From assembly GCA_964547995.1 (NCBI GenBank), contig CAZJRB010000048.1, positions 1 through 48,727 on the forward strand: a DNA stretch of 48,727 nt, read 5' to 3'. The notes under the pieces were generated by a model. It was not told where the DNA came from, did not search any database, and was given only the letters and a program-made list of their open reading frames with translations. The stretch's first letter is position 1. Every line of letters begins with the position of its first letter. The DNA comes from CAZJRB01 sp964547995 (GTDB taxonomy: Bacteria > Planctomycetota > Planctomycetia > Pirellulales > Thermoguttaceae). Made by a program: the position numbers and the translations under genes. Positions 1-8,305 of this stretch are shown one piece after another.

Positions 1-2
1 GA

Positions 3-830
3 TACTTCGCGATAAAAAAGGCTGAAAACAAGAACCTCTGGGGGATTGATCTCGTCGCAGAAAGCCGGACGGGCCAGCCCACCACGGAGGCGCCGATTGC
101 TCAAGTTGCGATTCTGGAAGAGAAACTCTACTTCCGCTGGGCGCAAGGCCTTACACCCCAACGGGCGAATCCCCTCCTCAATTGCGGGTTGAATATCACC
201 GTCGACGAGCAAAGCTGCTTCTTGCCGTTGGGACAGCCGGAGATCGTCAATCCGGTAGAGGTGAACTTGGATACCGGGGTACGCGCGACCGTGCTGCCCG
301 GTGATCGCCTGCCCGAACGGGAGTCGTTGCGGGTGCAAGTGGTCGAGCCGGAAGGCGGCTTCCCCGAGCCCAAATTCGTCCCCGGCGACACCGTCGTCCC
401 CAGCGGGGAAATGGATATCAAATTCGACGAAACAAACTTCCCCAAGTTCTGGCTGCACGTGACCTTCAGCACCAGGGCGGCGCGCCCCTCGGTCGAGGTC
501 GCCGCCAAAATCGACTACCAGTTGCAGGGTCTTCAGCCCACCCGGTTCAAAGCCAAAGAAGCCAAACTCATCCTGCAACCCATGGCCGCCGAGCAGCAGA
601 AATTGGTGCGGGACCTGGAAATGACCGGCGACAATCGCCGGAAGGATGACCTCAACAAAAAGCTCAAGCCGATCCAGGAGAAGTTGGCCAAATTCGCCAA
701 ACTGAACAAGTTGTACGAGGCTTTCAAGACGCAACCCGGCAAGGTCCATTTCCGCGTCTACACCCAGATTGACGACGAGCACCGCGTGATCTTGATGCAG
801 TCTTTTCCGCCCGAGAAGCGCGAAAAGTAA
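3..830 (+). CDS. C-terminal part of an unknown protein (5' end outside the window)
   Basis: The reading frame is open from base 3 to the TAA at 828-830, so this is the last 275 codons of a gene that begins upstream. A methionine exists at base 189, but the in-frame sequence before it (for example LYFRWAQGL) reads as ordinary protein, so the true start is outside. The middle is beta-rich with many Pro/Gly/Val; the last ~90 residues are strongly charged and probably helical (KKLKPIQEKLAKFAKL). I do not recognise a family. The end lies 27 bases before the promoter of the kinase gene, so the two could be transcribed separately. Coding status is supported by length, codon composition and a clean stop; the function is unknown. 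Confidence 0.7.
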   Translation, partial: YFAIKKAENKNLWGIDLVAESRTGQPTTEAPIAQVAILEEKLYFRWAQGLTPQRANPLLNCGLNITVDEQSCFLPLGQPEIVNPVEVNLDTGVRATVLPGDRLPERESLRVQVVEPEGGFPEPKFVPGDTVVPSGEMDIKFDETNFPKFWLHVTFSTRAARPSVEVAAKIDYQLQGLQPTRFKAKEAKLILQPMAAEQQKLVRDLEMTGDNRRKDDLNKKLKPIQEKLAKFAKLNKLYEAFKTQPGKVHFRVYTQIDDEHRVILMQSFPPEKREK

Positions 831-856
831 ACCGGCCCCCCCCGTTTGGCGATCCC

Positions 857-892
857 TTGCAATTCCCTGCCGGATGGGGCATAATATGCCCC
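857..892 (+). promoter_or_regulatory. Promoter with a palindrome over the -10 of the kinase gene
   Basis: TTGCAA at 857-862 is followed after 17-18 bases by CATAAT/ATAATA (880-886). A perfect 17-base palindrome (876-892, arms GGGGCATA/TATGCCCC) covers the -10, so a repressor could bind there. The kinase start codon is about 57 bases downstream. Confidence 0.45.
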
Positions 893-948
893 GCTCGCAT
901 CTGTTCCCAACGAGGAACGGCGCCCCGGCTTCAACTGCGAGGGGACCA

Positions 949-3900
949 ATGCCCGAAGCGTTCGACCCGTATCACAAATGGCTTGGCATTCCGCCCGAGG
1001 AACAGCCGCCGAATCACTACCGGCTGTTGGGGATCAAGCTGTTTGAGGATGACGCGGACGTGATCGATTCGGCCGCGGATAAGCAGATGTCGCACGTCCA
1101 CGGATTCCAGCGCGGCCCATACGGAGAAGAGTGCCACCGGTTACTCACCGAACTGTCTGCCGCCCGGATTTGCCTGTTGAACGAGCAGAAGAAGGCCGCC
1201 TATGACGAGGGGCTCCGCAGTGAAGTGCGCCCGCCGACGACCTCGGCGAAGCCCAGCCCGACTTTAGCGCGACCCGGCCCGGCCAGGCCGACCGGCAAGA
1301 AACGGAAGAGATTGAAACGCAAGGAGCATCCACCGGTCGAATCGTCGGCGAAACAACCGGAGAGCCAGACCGCCGTGCTCACCGAACTGGGCGACTACCG
1401 ACTGCAGGAGAAGCTCGGCGAAGGGGGCATGGGCGCGGTCTACAAGGCCGTCCAGACGAAGCTCGATAAGGTGGTCGCCCTGAAAATCCTTGCCAAGGGC
1501 CGCATCGAGGACCAGGAAGCGATTGCCCGATTCGAACGCGAAATGAAGGCCGTCGGCCGGCTGGATCACCCCAACATCGTCCAGGCCCACGACGCCCGCG
1601 AGATCGAGGGCACGTCCGTGTTGGTCATGGAATACGTCGACGGCATGGATCTCAATGAACTGATCCGCCGGACAGGCCCGCTCCCGGTGGCCGATGCCTG
1701 TGAACTGATTCTGCAAGCGGCCGTCGGGTTACAGTACGCCCACGAACACGGGCTGGTCCACCGCGACGTCAAGCCGTCGAACTTGATGATTACCCGGCGC
1801 GGCCAGATCAAGCTGCTCGACCTGGGGCTGGCCCGGTTCCAAGTCGGCGGCCAACCGGCCGGCCGGGAAGTGACGGTCACGGGGCAGGCCGTGGGAACAC
1901 CCGACTACATGGCGCCGGAGCAGATCGCGGATACGCACACGGTCGATATCCGCGCGGATATTTATGCCTTGGGGTGTACGCTCTACAAGCTGCTGGCCGG
2001 GCGCCCGCCGTTCGGCGGTGCGGAGTATAAGACCGCGTTCGACAAGCAGAAGGGCCATGTGGACCACACGCCGCCGCCGATCGAGCGTTTGCGTGCGGAT
2101 TCGCCCGATGAGCTTATCGCGGTGATCGACCGGATGTTGGTGAAGGACCCTGAAGAGCGGTTTGCCACGCCGGGGGAAGTGGCCGCCGCCTTGGAGCCGT
2201 TTGCCGCAGGTTGTGATTTACCCGGCCTCTTGAAGCAGGCGAAGATCCCTGCGCCCGAAGCCGAGGGTGAATTGGCGGGCCGCACCGAGGCGTACCGTGC
2301 ATCGCCGCTTGCCGGGACAAGGATGCAGGTTTCGGCAGCGACGAAGCCTACGAAACGACCCGTCCGCCGACGGTGGAAGCGGATTGCGATAGTCGCCGCG
2401 GTGGCGGGCGTTGTCCTGCTGGGGGTGATACTCGCACTCAACCGTTACGGTCTGCTCAAGTGGGACTTTGCGGCCGAGTTCGACGTTAGCGGAGACCCCG
2501 ATCGGCTTCCCGGCTGTCTTCCCGGCCCGGTAAAATTGCGCGGAATTGGACGCTACCAGTTGGATCGGGTGGGTCGCCCTCGCGGCATTCTCTCGTTGGT
2601 GTGGAGCCCCGATGGGAGCCGGATTGCCTGTGGAACAAAGACCGGCCATATCTGGATTTACGATGCGAAGGACCTCCGCTTGAAACAGTTGCTCTCCGGC
2701 CATACGGCGGCTGTCCCTTGCATTGCTTGGAATCCCGACGGCACACTGCTGGCGTCCGGCAGCCGTGACAAGACAATACGGCTTTGGAACCGGGACGGCA
2801 CCTTGAATTTGGTGCTTAAGGGGCATGCCGAAGGTGTGAACTCCGTTGCCTGGAGCCGCGACGGTGAGCTGCTGGCCTCCGGAAGCGGTGACAACACGGT
2901 CCGGGTCTGGAAACCGGACGGCGCCCTTGAGCGGGTGTTTGAAGGACACCTCAATGCCGTCAGAAGTGTCGCGTGGAGCCCCGACGGCAGACTCACGTCG
3001 GCAAGCAATGACAAAACCGTGCGGTTGTGGCAACCGGACGGCAAGCCGGGTCCTGTGCTTGAGCATCCCAAGGGTGTCCCTTCCGTTGCCTGGAGTTCCG
3101 ATGGCAAACATTTGCTTTCAGCAAATTCACCTGTAAAACTGTGGAAGACGGACGACATGTCCGAAGCACCGGTCAAGAATAAGGATGGCAACCCTCAAAA
3201 TGGTCACTATGTCTCGTGGAGCCCCGTCGACAATCGGTTTGTTATAGCTGGCGGCCGCCACGTCCTCTCCTGGGATGCAAAAGGCAAACCCGGACCATAC
3301 GTTGAATTTGGCTCTTCCTATTATCCGCAAGCTGTTTCCTGGAGCCCTGACGGCACACAACTGGCATCAGTAGTTCACAACGGTTCAGTACGCTTCTTGA
3401 ATGCCGACCTCTCTGGGAGAGGATCGCTCAAGATGCATACTCCGTATCAGGTTGTCTCGCTGGCGACGAGTCGCGATGGCGACCGGTTGGCGGCGTCGAA
3501 TCTTGAGAAGTCCGTGAGACTTTGGCACGCCGACGGCACCCCCGGACCAGTGATCGGGATGCCGGAGCTAAACTTTGCCATCGCCTGGAGCCCGGACGGA
3601 AAGCTCCTTGCGAATGGTTGCCGTGCTTGCTCAAGAACACCTTCATCCGTGGTCATTTGGGGCGGGCAGACTCAAAAAAGGTGGTTGCTTCTGAAGGATG
3701 GCGACAAACCTGATAACACGGAAATCCATTCGGTCTGCTTCAGTCCGGACGGCAAGCGGGTTGCTGCCGCGCTGAAAGACACGACGGTGCGATTGTGGCA
3801 ACCGGACGGCAAGCCGGGCCCGGTGCTCAAAGGGCATGAAAAGCCCGTCCGGACGGTCGCCTGGAATCCGAACGGCGAGTGGTTGGCCTCCGGGAGCGAC

Positions 3901-4479
3901 GACAACCGCGTGCGGCTGTGGCAGGAGAACGGCAAAGCCGGACCGGTGCTCAAGGGACACGCTGCCGGCGTCAACTGCGTTGCCTGGAGCAGTGACGGCA
4001 CGCAGCTTGCCTCGGCGAGCACCGACAAGACCGCGCGGTTGTGGGAACTCGACGGCAAGCCGGGCCCCGTGCTCGAGGGCCACGAAAAACCGGTCAACTC
4101 CGTCGCCTGGAGCCCTGACGACAGCCGCCTGGCCTCGGCCGCTGACGACAGTGTGCGAATCTGGAAGGCCAACGGCGCCGCAGGCAAGGTGCTCCGTTGG
4201 GGCAAGAAGCAATTCTATTCGGTTATCTGGCCCGGCGACCGGATTATGTGCGGCGGCCGCGACAATACGATCTTTGCCTGGGACGCAAACTCCGGCAATC
4301 CGCAATGGGTCGGACTTCTGTTGCCGGGCGGCAAGTCCGCCACCTTTAGCACCACCGGCGAGATCATCGACGGCGACCCGGGTCTCGTCGAAAAGGAGTT
4401 CGTTTACCTGGTCGAGAAACCCAGCGGGGTCATCGACGTATTAACGCCTTCGGAATTCCAGAAGCTGACCGGGGACTAA
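949..4479 (+). CDS. Membrane-anchored Ser/Thr protein kinase with C-terminal WD40 propeller
   Basis: Predicted 1176 aa. I chose the ATG at 949 (MPEAFDPYHKWLG) over the ATG at 874 because GAGGGG sits 5 bases upstream and the planctomycete kinase N-terminal region begins there. Order: a J-domain-like region (about 1-95), a Hanks-type kinase domain (about 148-418) with glycine loop GEGGMG, VALKIL lysine, HRDVKPSN catalytic loop near residue 271, DLG in place of DFG, and GTPDYMAPEQ; one membrane helix near 478-500; then about 12 WD40 repeats (about 540-1150) with recurring SVAWSPDG and VRLWQPDGKPGP units. Family knowledge: it phosphorylates Ser/Thr of partner proteins in the cytoplasm, with the propeller as a presumably exported sensor or binding surface. 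Several repeats are nearly identical, which suggests recent repeat duplication. Its substrate is unknown. The next gene is convergent. Confidence 0.93.
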   Translation: MPEAFDPYHKWLGIPPEEQPPNHYRLLGIKLFEDDADVIDSAADKQMSHVHGFQRGPYGEECHRLLTELSAARICLLNEQKKAAYDEGLRSEVRPPTTSAKPSPTLARPGPARPTGKKRKRLKRKEHPPVESSAKQPESQTAVLTELGDYRLQEKLGEGGMGAVYKAVQTKLDKVVALKILAKGRIEDQEAIARFEREMKAVGRLDHPNIVQAHDAREIEGTSVLVMEYVDGMDLNELIRRTGPLPVADACELILQAAVGLQYAHEHGLVHRDVKPSNLMITRRGQIKLLDLGLARFQVGGQPAGREVTVTGQAVGTPDYMAPEQIADTHTVDIRADIYALGCTLYKLLAGRPPFGGAEYKTAFDKQKGHVDHTPPPIERLRADSPDELIAVIDRMLVKDPEERFATPGEVAAALEPFAAGCDLPGLLKQAKIPAPEAEGELAGRTEAYRASPLAGTRMQVSAATKPTKRPVRRRWKRIAIVAAVAGVVLLGVILALNRYGLLKWDFAAEFDVSGDPDRLPGCLPGPVKLRGIGRYQLDRVGRPRGILSLVWSPDGSRIACGTKTGHIWIYDAKDLRLKQLLSGHTAAVPCIAWNPDGTLLASGSRDKTIRLWNRDGTLNLVLKGHAEGVNSVAWSRDGELLASGSGDNTVRVWKPDGALERVFEGHLNAVRSVAWSPDGRLTSASNDKTVRLWQPDGKPGPVLEHPKGVPSVAWSSDGKHLLSANSPVKLWKTDDMSEAPVKNKDGNPQNGHYVSWSPVDNRFVIAGGRHVLSWDAKGKPGPYVEFGSSYYPQAVSWSPDGTQLASVVHNGSVRFLNADLSGRGSLKMHTPYQVVSLATSRDGDRLAASNLEKSVRLWHADGTPGPVIGMPELNFAIAWSPDGKLLANGCRACSRTPSSVVIWGGQTQKRWLLLKDGDKPDNTEIHSVCFSPDGKRVAAALKDTTVRLWQPDGKPGPVLKGHEKPVRTVAWNPNGEWLASGSDDNRVRLWQENGKAGPVLKGHAAGVNCVAWSSDGTQLASASTDKTARLWELDGKPGPVLEGHEKPVNSVAWSPDDSRLASAADDSVRIWKANGAAGKVLRWGKKQFYSVIWPGDRIMCGGRDNTIFAWDANSGNPQWVGLLLPGGKSATFSTTGEIIDGDPGLVEKEFVYLVEKPSGVIDVLTPSEFQKLTGD

Positions 4480-4584
4480 GGGTTCTCCTACGCCGGTGGT
4501 GATGTGCGACAGGGAGATTCTGCCGGCCGATCCCGGCCCCTTGTGGAAGTGCGTCGGGAGACTTTCATCGCAGGGCTCACAGTT

Positions 4585-7500
4585 TCACTGGCCGTGGAAG
4601 CAAAGGACTTTGCCGTCGGTGGTCGATAGGTAGAGCCGGGCGCCGGCGGCGGCCATCCCGTCCCATGCGGGCGGGGCGTCGAGCTTGTACTCGGCGAGCC
4701 GCTTGCCGTCGGCGGCCGAGACGGCTAACAGCAGGGCACCGCGCTTTCCGGCCAGGGCGGCGGCCTGCTCGCGCAGGGCATCGGCCGATGCAACGTGGTA
4801 CGGGTGGACGCCTTCCTTGGAGGCACGAGGGAAGACGTCCGGCGGGCCGGCAATGAAAAGCGTCTGGTCGCTGAGGACCATGCCCCGGGCGAGAAGCGGC
4901 AGCCGCTCGGCCCAGAGCGATGCGACCTTCGCCGGCGGTTTGCCGCCGCGCCGCTTCGGTTGGCCGGGTTTTTCCTTGGCCGCGGGTTTCCGCCCGGAAG
5001 CATAGAGCAGGTACTGCATCCTGCCGAGTCCGATATGGCTGCCGTTGCGGTGGTACTGGTTGAACCGGCCGAAGCCGTAGACGTTCGAATCGCCGAGGAC
5101 CAACAGCCGCCCGGCCGGCACCTGCGAGCCCGAAATCGGCCAGCCGCCCCAAGCGGACCTCATGCCCGTGCCCACCAGCCAGTAGGTGCGGTGCCACCAC
5201 GACCCGTCGAGGAATCCTGCCGGGCTGTACAGGTGCGGCACGGTGGGCTTCTGCTCGACGCCTTTCTTGTCGAACCGCTTGTGCCGCAGGTAGATCGACG
5301 TGCCGTCGCTGGAAAGGACATCGGGCAGGCCGGCGGCGGTGATCGGCGTCTCGGAGAGTCTCTTGCCGGTCTTGGCGTCGAGGCGGCACAGGACCATGCC
5401 GCCGTCGAGGTGCGAGCACCTGCCCGCCACCGCATAGATTGCGCCGTCCTCGACCAGCACGCTGCCGTGGACGGGCCAAGGCGACTCGACCTGGTCGTAG
5501 GAGACGATGCGTCGATCTTCCGGTGCGGCGAGAAATCGCCACGCCAGACGGCCGTCGACGGCATTCAGGCAGTAGATCCAACCGTCGGCAGAGCCGAAGA
5601 TTGCCGCGCCGTCGTAGATGGTCGGCGGCGAGTCGACCCGCCCACCCGCCGTGAAGCTCCAAAGGCGTTTTCCCGTCTCGGCATCCAAGGCGTAGACGGT
5701 GTGCGTGTCGATAGCGGCGAGAAACACCTTTCCGCCGGCGATCACCGGACTGCTGAGCCGCCGGCCGGGCAGCTCGGCCTCCCACGCGGGCTTCAACTCG
5801 GCCGGCACCTCACACGAACTGCGGCCGGTCCGCCCGGCGTCGTGACGATACGTCGGCCAGTCTTCTCCATTTCGAATTTCGGATTTGTTTCGGATTTCGG
5901 ATTTCGGATTTCGGATTTCCTGGTATGCCGGTCCGCGTTGGAGCCGCGCATCGTCGGCGACCGGCTCATTCTCTTCCCCCGCCGAGGCCAGGGCGTTGAA
6001 GCTGTTGATCTTCGACTCCGTATGGCAGGCACACGAATGGGGCGGGGCGTAGATCAGCCCGTTGCACGGCATGACCCCGTATTGGCACGAGCCTCGCACC
6101 CACGCGTAGCCGAAGCCCTTGCCCGTGGCAATGTCGATCAACTCGATCCCGTCGCGTCCCAGCACGAGGTACTTCTCGGTGGCCTTGTTCCGGTGACAGC
6201 GGTGGTGGCCCATGATAATCCGGAAGAACTTCTGATCGCCGGGGCGGGTCCGCTTGACTTCGCCGGTCTTCAGATCGATGCCCTTGGTGATGCCCGGCAG
6301 CCGGGCGCTGACGAGCTGACCCGACCAGACGAGGCCGTCGGCCACGAGCACGTCGACCGGGGCGTTGTAGCACTCGTAACACTCCGATTCCCAGAGCCGC
6401 TTGCCCGAGTCGGCCGCGAAGGCGATAATCCGGCCTTTTGGAGCAATCCCGCCGACCGAGTTGACGACCCACTGACTCGGCTTGGGCGATTTGGACACGC
6501 CCGGCGGCGGGGCGTCGGCCGCGCGATCGCCGCACAGTACGACGCCGCCGTGGACCACGAGCGTCGGTGCCGACCAGGAAGGCCGGTGCCGGTTGACCGC
6601 CCGGGCGGCGCGCCACAGCTCGCGGCCGGAAGACGCATCCAGGGCGAGGACCTCTTTGTCGCTCTGGAAGAAGACCCGCCGGTCGGCCGCCGCCAACGTG
6701 GTCGGCATCAGCTCGGCCGTATCGGCGTCGTCTTTCTTCCAGAGGACCTTGCCCGTGTCGGCCTTGATCGCGACGAGATGCTTGCGCGGCGGGGTCTCTT
6801 CGTAGATCGGCCACCAGTGCCAGATGTTCTTCGGGTTGACGGGCACTGCGGCGCCGCCGGTGTTGTCGGGTGGACGATCCCCGACGAGGACGAACAGCAC
6901 GCCGTCGCGGCAGATAATCTCCAGGGCGTTGTTGGTCTCGTCATAGGTCTTGATCGTCTTGCCCGTGGCGGCGTCCAGAACAACGACCGGCTTGCCGTAG
7001 CCGAGGGTGACATAGACGCGCTGGCCGACGGCAACCAATCGCCGGGCAATTTCCGAGGGCCCGCTTCGGAAGTCCCGCAGATGTCCTTCCCAGGGAGCAA
7101 CCGGCTGCTTCCACAGGAGCACGCCGCTGAAGGCATCCCGCGCCACCAGCGACCACTTCGGCTCCATCGCGACCGAGGCGATCGGCCCCTCGTCGACGAT
7201 GTAGAAGATCCGCCCGCCGGCCGAGACCAACGCGCTGAGACTGGACAGGTGGTCGTGGCTTCTGGCCCATCGCGGCCCCGCGACCCACTGGTAGCGTCGC
7301 GGCGGGCCGACGATCGTGTCGTCGGCCACGGCGTTGTTGCTCGCGTCGTGGAGGTAGTGCGTCCACTCGTCGATCTCCTGCGGCCGGGGTTTGACCGTCT
7401 TCGTCCACTCGCCGCCGGTCTTGACATACGCGACGCCGCCGGGGCACAACACGCGCATCACCTCGTCCGCCGGCACCTTACCGAGATCGCGCGCGACGAC

Positions 7501-7872
7501 GAGGTTGACGAGGTTCTCGGCATAAGGCAACCGGCGGCCCTCGAACGGCTCCACCGATACTCTGCCGTACAGTCCCAACGATTGGATGTACTCCCGTGCG
7601 TTGTCAATCTCATCTGCGTTTGTGTCCAGACCGTGGACCAGGTAGCCGTCGCTCGCCCGAAGCGCAGCGGTCAACCTGGCGTCGCCACAACCCAGGTGCA
7701 CAATCAATCCCCCTTTGACGCCCGTGGCATCGAGAATCTCGCGGGCCAGCGCCCTCTCGGCTTGATCGGCGGCGGTTTCAGCAGCGTTCGGAGCCGCCGC
7801 CCCCAGGGCCAAGGCCACGGCAAGCAACCCCCGTAGACTCCAAGACCCGCTTTTTCGCTTCTTCCCGGTCAT
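4585..7872 (-). CDS. Exported fusion: methyltransferase-like domain plus PQQ-type beta-propeller
   Basis: Predicted 1095 aa; ATG at 7872 with AAAGGAG about 8 bases upstream. Residues 1-31 form a signal peptide (basic start, LLAVALALGAAA core). Residues about 45-170 resemble a class I SAM-methyltransferase fold (VHLGCGDARL motif I near residue 58, HGLDTN acidic strand, RVLCPGGVAYV). The rest is a PQQ/BamB-like propeller with repeated units such as DAATGKTIKTYD and ALDAETGKRLWSF, and a Cys/His-rich stretch (MGHHRCHRNKA, HSCACHTE) that could bind metal. Between the two propeller halves is a low-complexity insert (EIRNPKSEIRN) made by a DNA heptamer repeat. Family role: propellers of this type act as secreted dehydrogenase-like or scaffold proteins; substrate and activity are unknown. 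A methyltransferase fold behind a signal peptide is odd, because SAM is cytoplasmic, so it may be a non-catalytic relic. Confidence 0.85.
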   Translation of the reverse strand: MTGKKRKSGSWSLRGLLAVALALGAAAPNAAETAADQAERALAREILDATGVKGGLIVHLGCGDARLTAALRASDGYLVHGLDTNADEIDNAREYIQSLGLYGRVSVEPFEGRRLPYAENLVNLVVARDLGKVPADEVMRVLCPGGVAYVKTGGEWTKTVKPRPQEIDEWTHYLHDASNNAVADDTIVGPPRRYQWVAGPRWARSHDHLSSLSALVSAGGRIFYIVDEGPIASVAMEPKWSLVARDAFSGVLLWKQPVAPWEGHLRDFRSGPSEIARRLVAVGQRVYVTLGYGKPVVVLDAATGKTIKTYDETNNALEIICRDGVLFVLVGDRPPDNTGGAAVPVNPKNIWHWWPIYEETPPRKHLVAIKADTGKVLWKKDDADTAELMPTTLAAADRRVFFQSDKEVLALDASSGRELWRAARAVNRHRPSWSAPTLVVHGGVVLCGDRAADAPPPGVSKSPKPSQWVVNSVGGIAPKGRIIAFAADSGKRLWESECYECYNAPVDVLVADGLVWSGQLVSARLPGITKGIDLKTGEVKRTRPGDQKFFRIIMGHHRCHRNKATEKYLVLGRDGIELIDIATGKGFGYAWVRGSCQYGVMPCNGLIYAPPHSCACHTESKINSFNALASAGEENEPVADDARLQRGPAYQEIRNPKSEIRNKSEIRNGEDWPTYRHDAGRTGRSSCEVPAELKPAWEAELPGRRLSSPVIAGGKVFLAAIDTHTVYALDAETGKRLWSFTAGGRVDSPPTIYDGAAIFGSADGWIYCLNAVDGRLAWRFLAAPEDRRIVSYDQVESPWPVHGSVLVEDGAIYAVAGRCSHLDGGMVLCRLDAKTGKRLSETPITAAGLPDVLSSDGTSIYLRHKRFDKKGVEQKPTVPHLYSPAGFLDGSWWHRTYWLVGTGMRSAWGGWPISGSQVPAGRLLVLGDSNVYGFGRFNQYHRNGSHIGLGRMQYLLYASGRKPAAKEKPGQPKRRGGKPPAKVASLWAERLPLLARGMVLSDQTLFIAGPPDVFPRASKEGVHPYHVASADALREQAAALAGKRGALLLAVSAADGKRLAEYKLDAPPAWDGMAAAGARLYLSTTDGKVLCFHGQ
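5871..5919. repeat. TTCGGAT heptamer tandem repeat inside a coding gene
   Basis: Seven-base units close to TTCGGAT/ATTTCGG run through this stretch, with two imperfect copies near the start. On the minus strand they read in frame as EIRNPKSEIRN inside the PQQ-propeller gene, at the linker just before the DWPTYRHD propeller start. Similar units occur between genes in many planctomycetes, so this looks like an intergenic-type repeat tolerated in a linker. Confidence 0.75.
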
Positions 7873-7963
7873 AGTCTTACTCCTTTCGGTCTCACTGCAA
7901 TTCGTTGTTTCAATGGATTCAGCGGGTGGCCACTCAAACCTGGGCTAGTGGCGCAACAGACCC

Positions 7964-8025
7964 GAACCGGCTGGTTCGTAGTGCCGGCTTCAGCCGGTTC
8001 AACCGCCCAGAACCGCCCAGAGGCG
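7964..8025. repeat. Intergenic GC-rich inverted repeat
   Basis: GAACCGGCTG (7964-7973) and CAGCCGGTTC (7991-8000) form a perfect 10-bp stem. Next comes a short direct repeat, AACCGCCCAG twice (8001-8020), and then AGGCGG. Such hairpins are scattered between genes in planctomycetes. No gene is visible in 7873-8133. Confidence 0.5.
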
Positions 8026-8133
8026 GCAGTGCGAACATCTGCTCGATCCCCATTATCGCAAAACTCACCGGCATGGCAACCGACGCGCCAATGCGGTGGT
8101 TGCTACGGGCGGCGGCGGGGGAGTAAGGCGCAG

Positions 8134-8172
8134 AAAAGCACCCGCCTTCCACAAATCGGTTGGCGGGTGCTG
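8134..8172 (-). terminator. Rho-independent terminator downstream of the sulfatase
   Basis: AGCACCCGCC (8138-8147) and GGCGGGTGCT (8163-8172) form a perfect 10-bp stem. Read on the minus strand it is followed directly by TTTT (8134-8137). It lies about 130 bases after the stop of the minus-strand sulfatase, which it most likely terminates. Confidence 0.6.
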
Positions 8173-8305
8173 CCATAGTAGTCTCCGCATCATTCTATAT
8201 CGGCACAACCCCCATCGGAATTTGAGGTTGTACGCCCCGTGCAGCGATGGTTTTGGCTGGATGACGTGGGAGACGTGGAATGAATTGGAATGCGAGGGAG
8301 AGCAT

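Noticed and set aside
5871..5919. Possible CRISPR-like repeats
   Set aside because: The units are 7 bases long, contiguous and without spacers.
4795..7836. A 1013-codon plus-strand open frame
   Set aside because: It lies fully antisense to the PQQ-propeller gene, has no family features and is Arg/Asp/Gly-biased as expected for the complement of high-GC codons.
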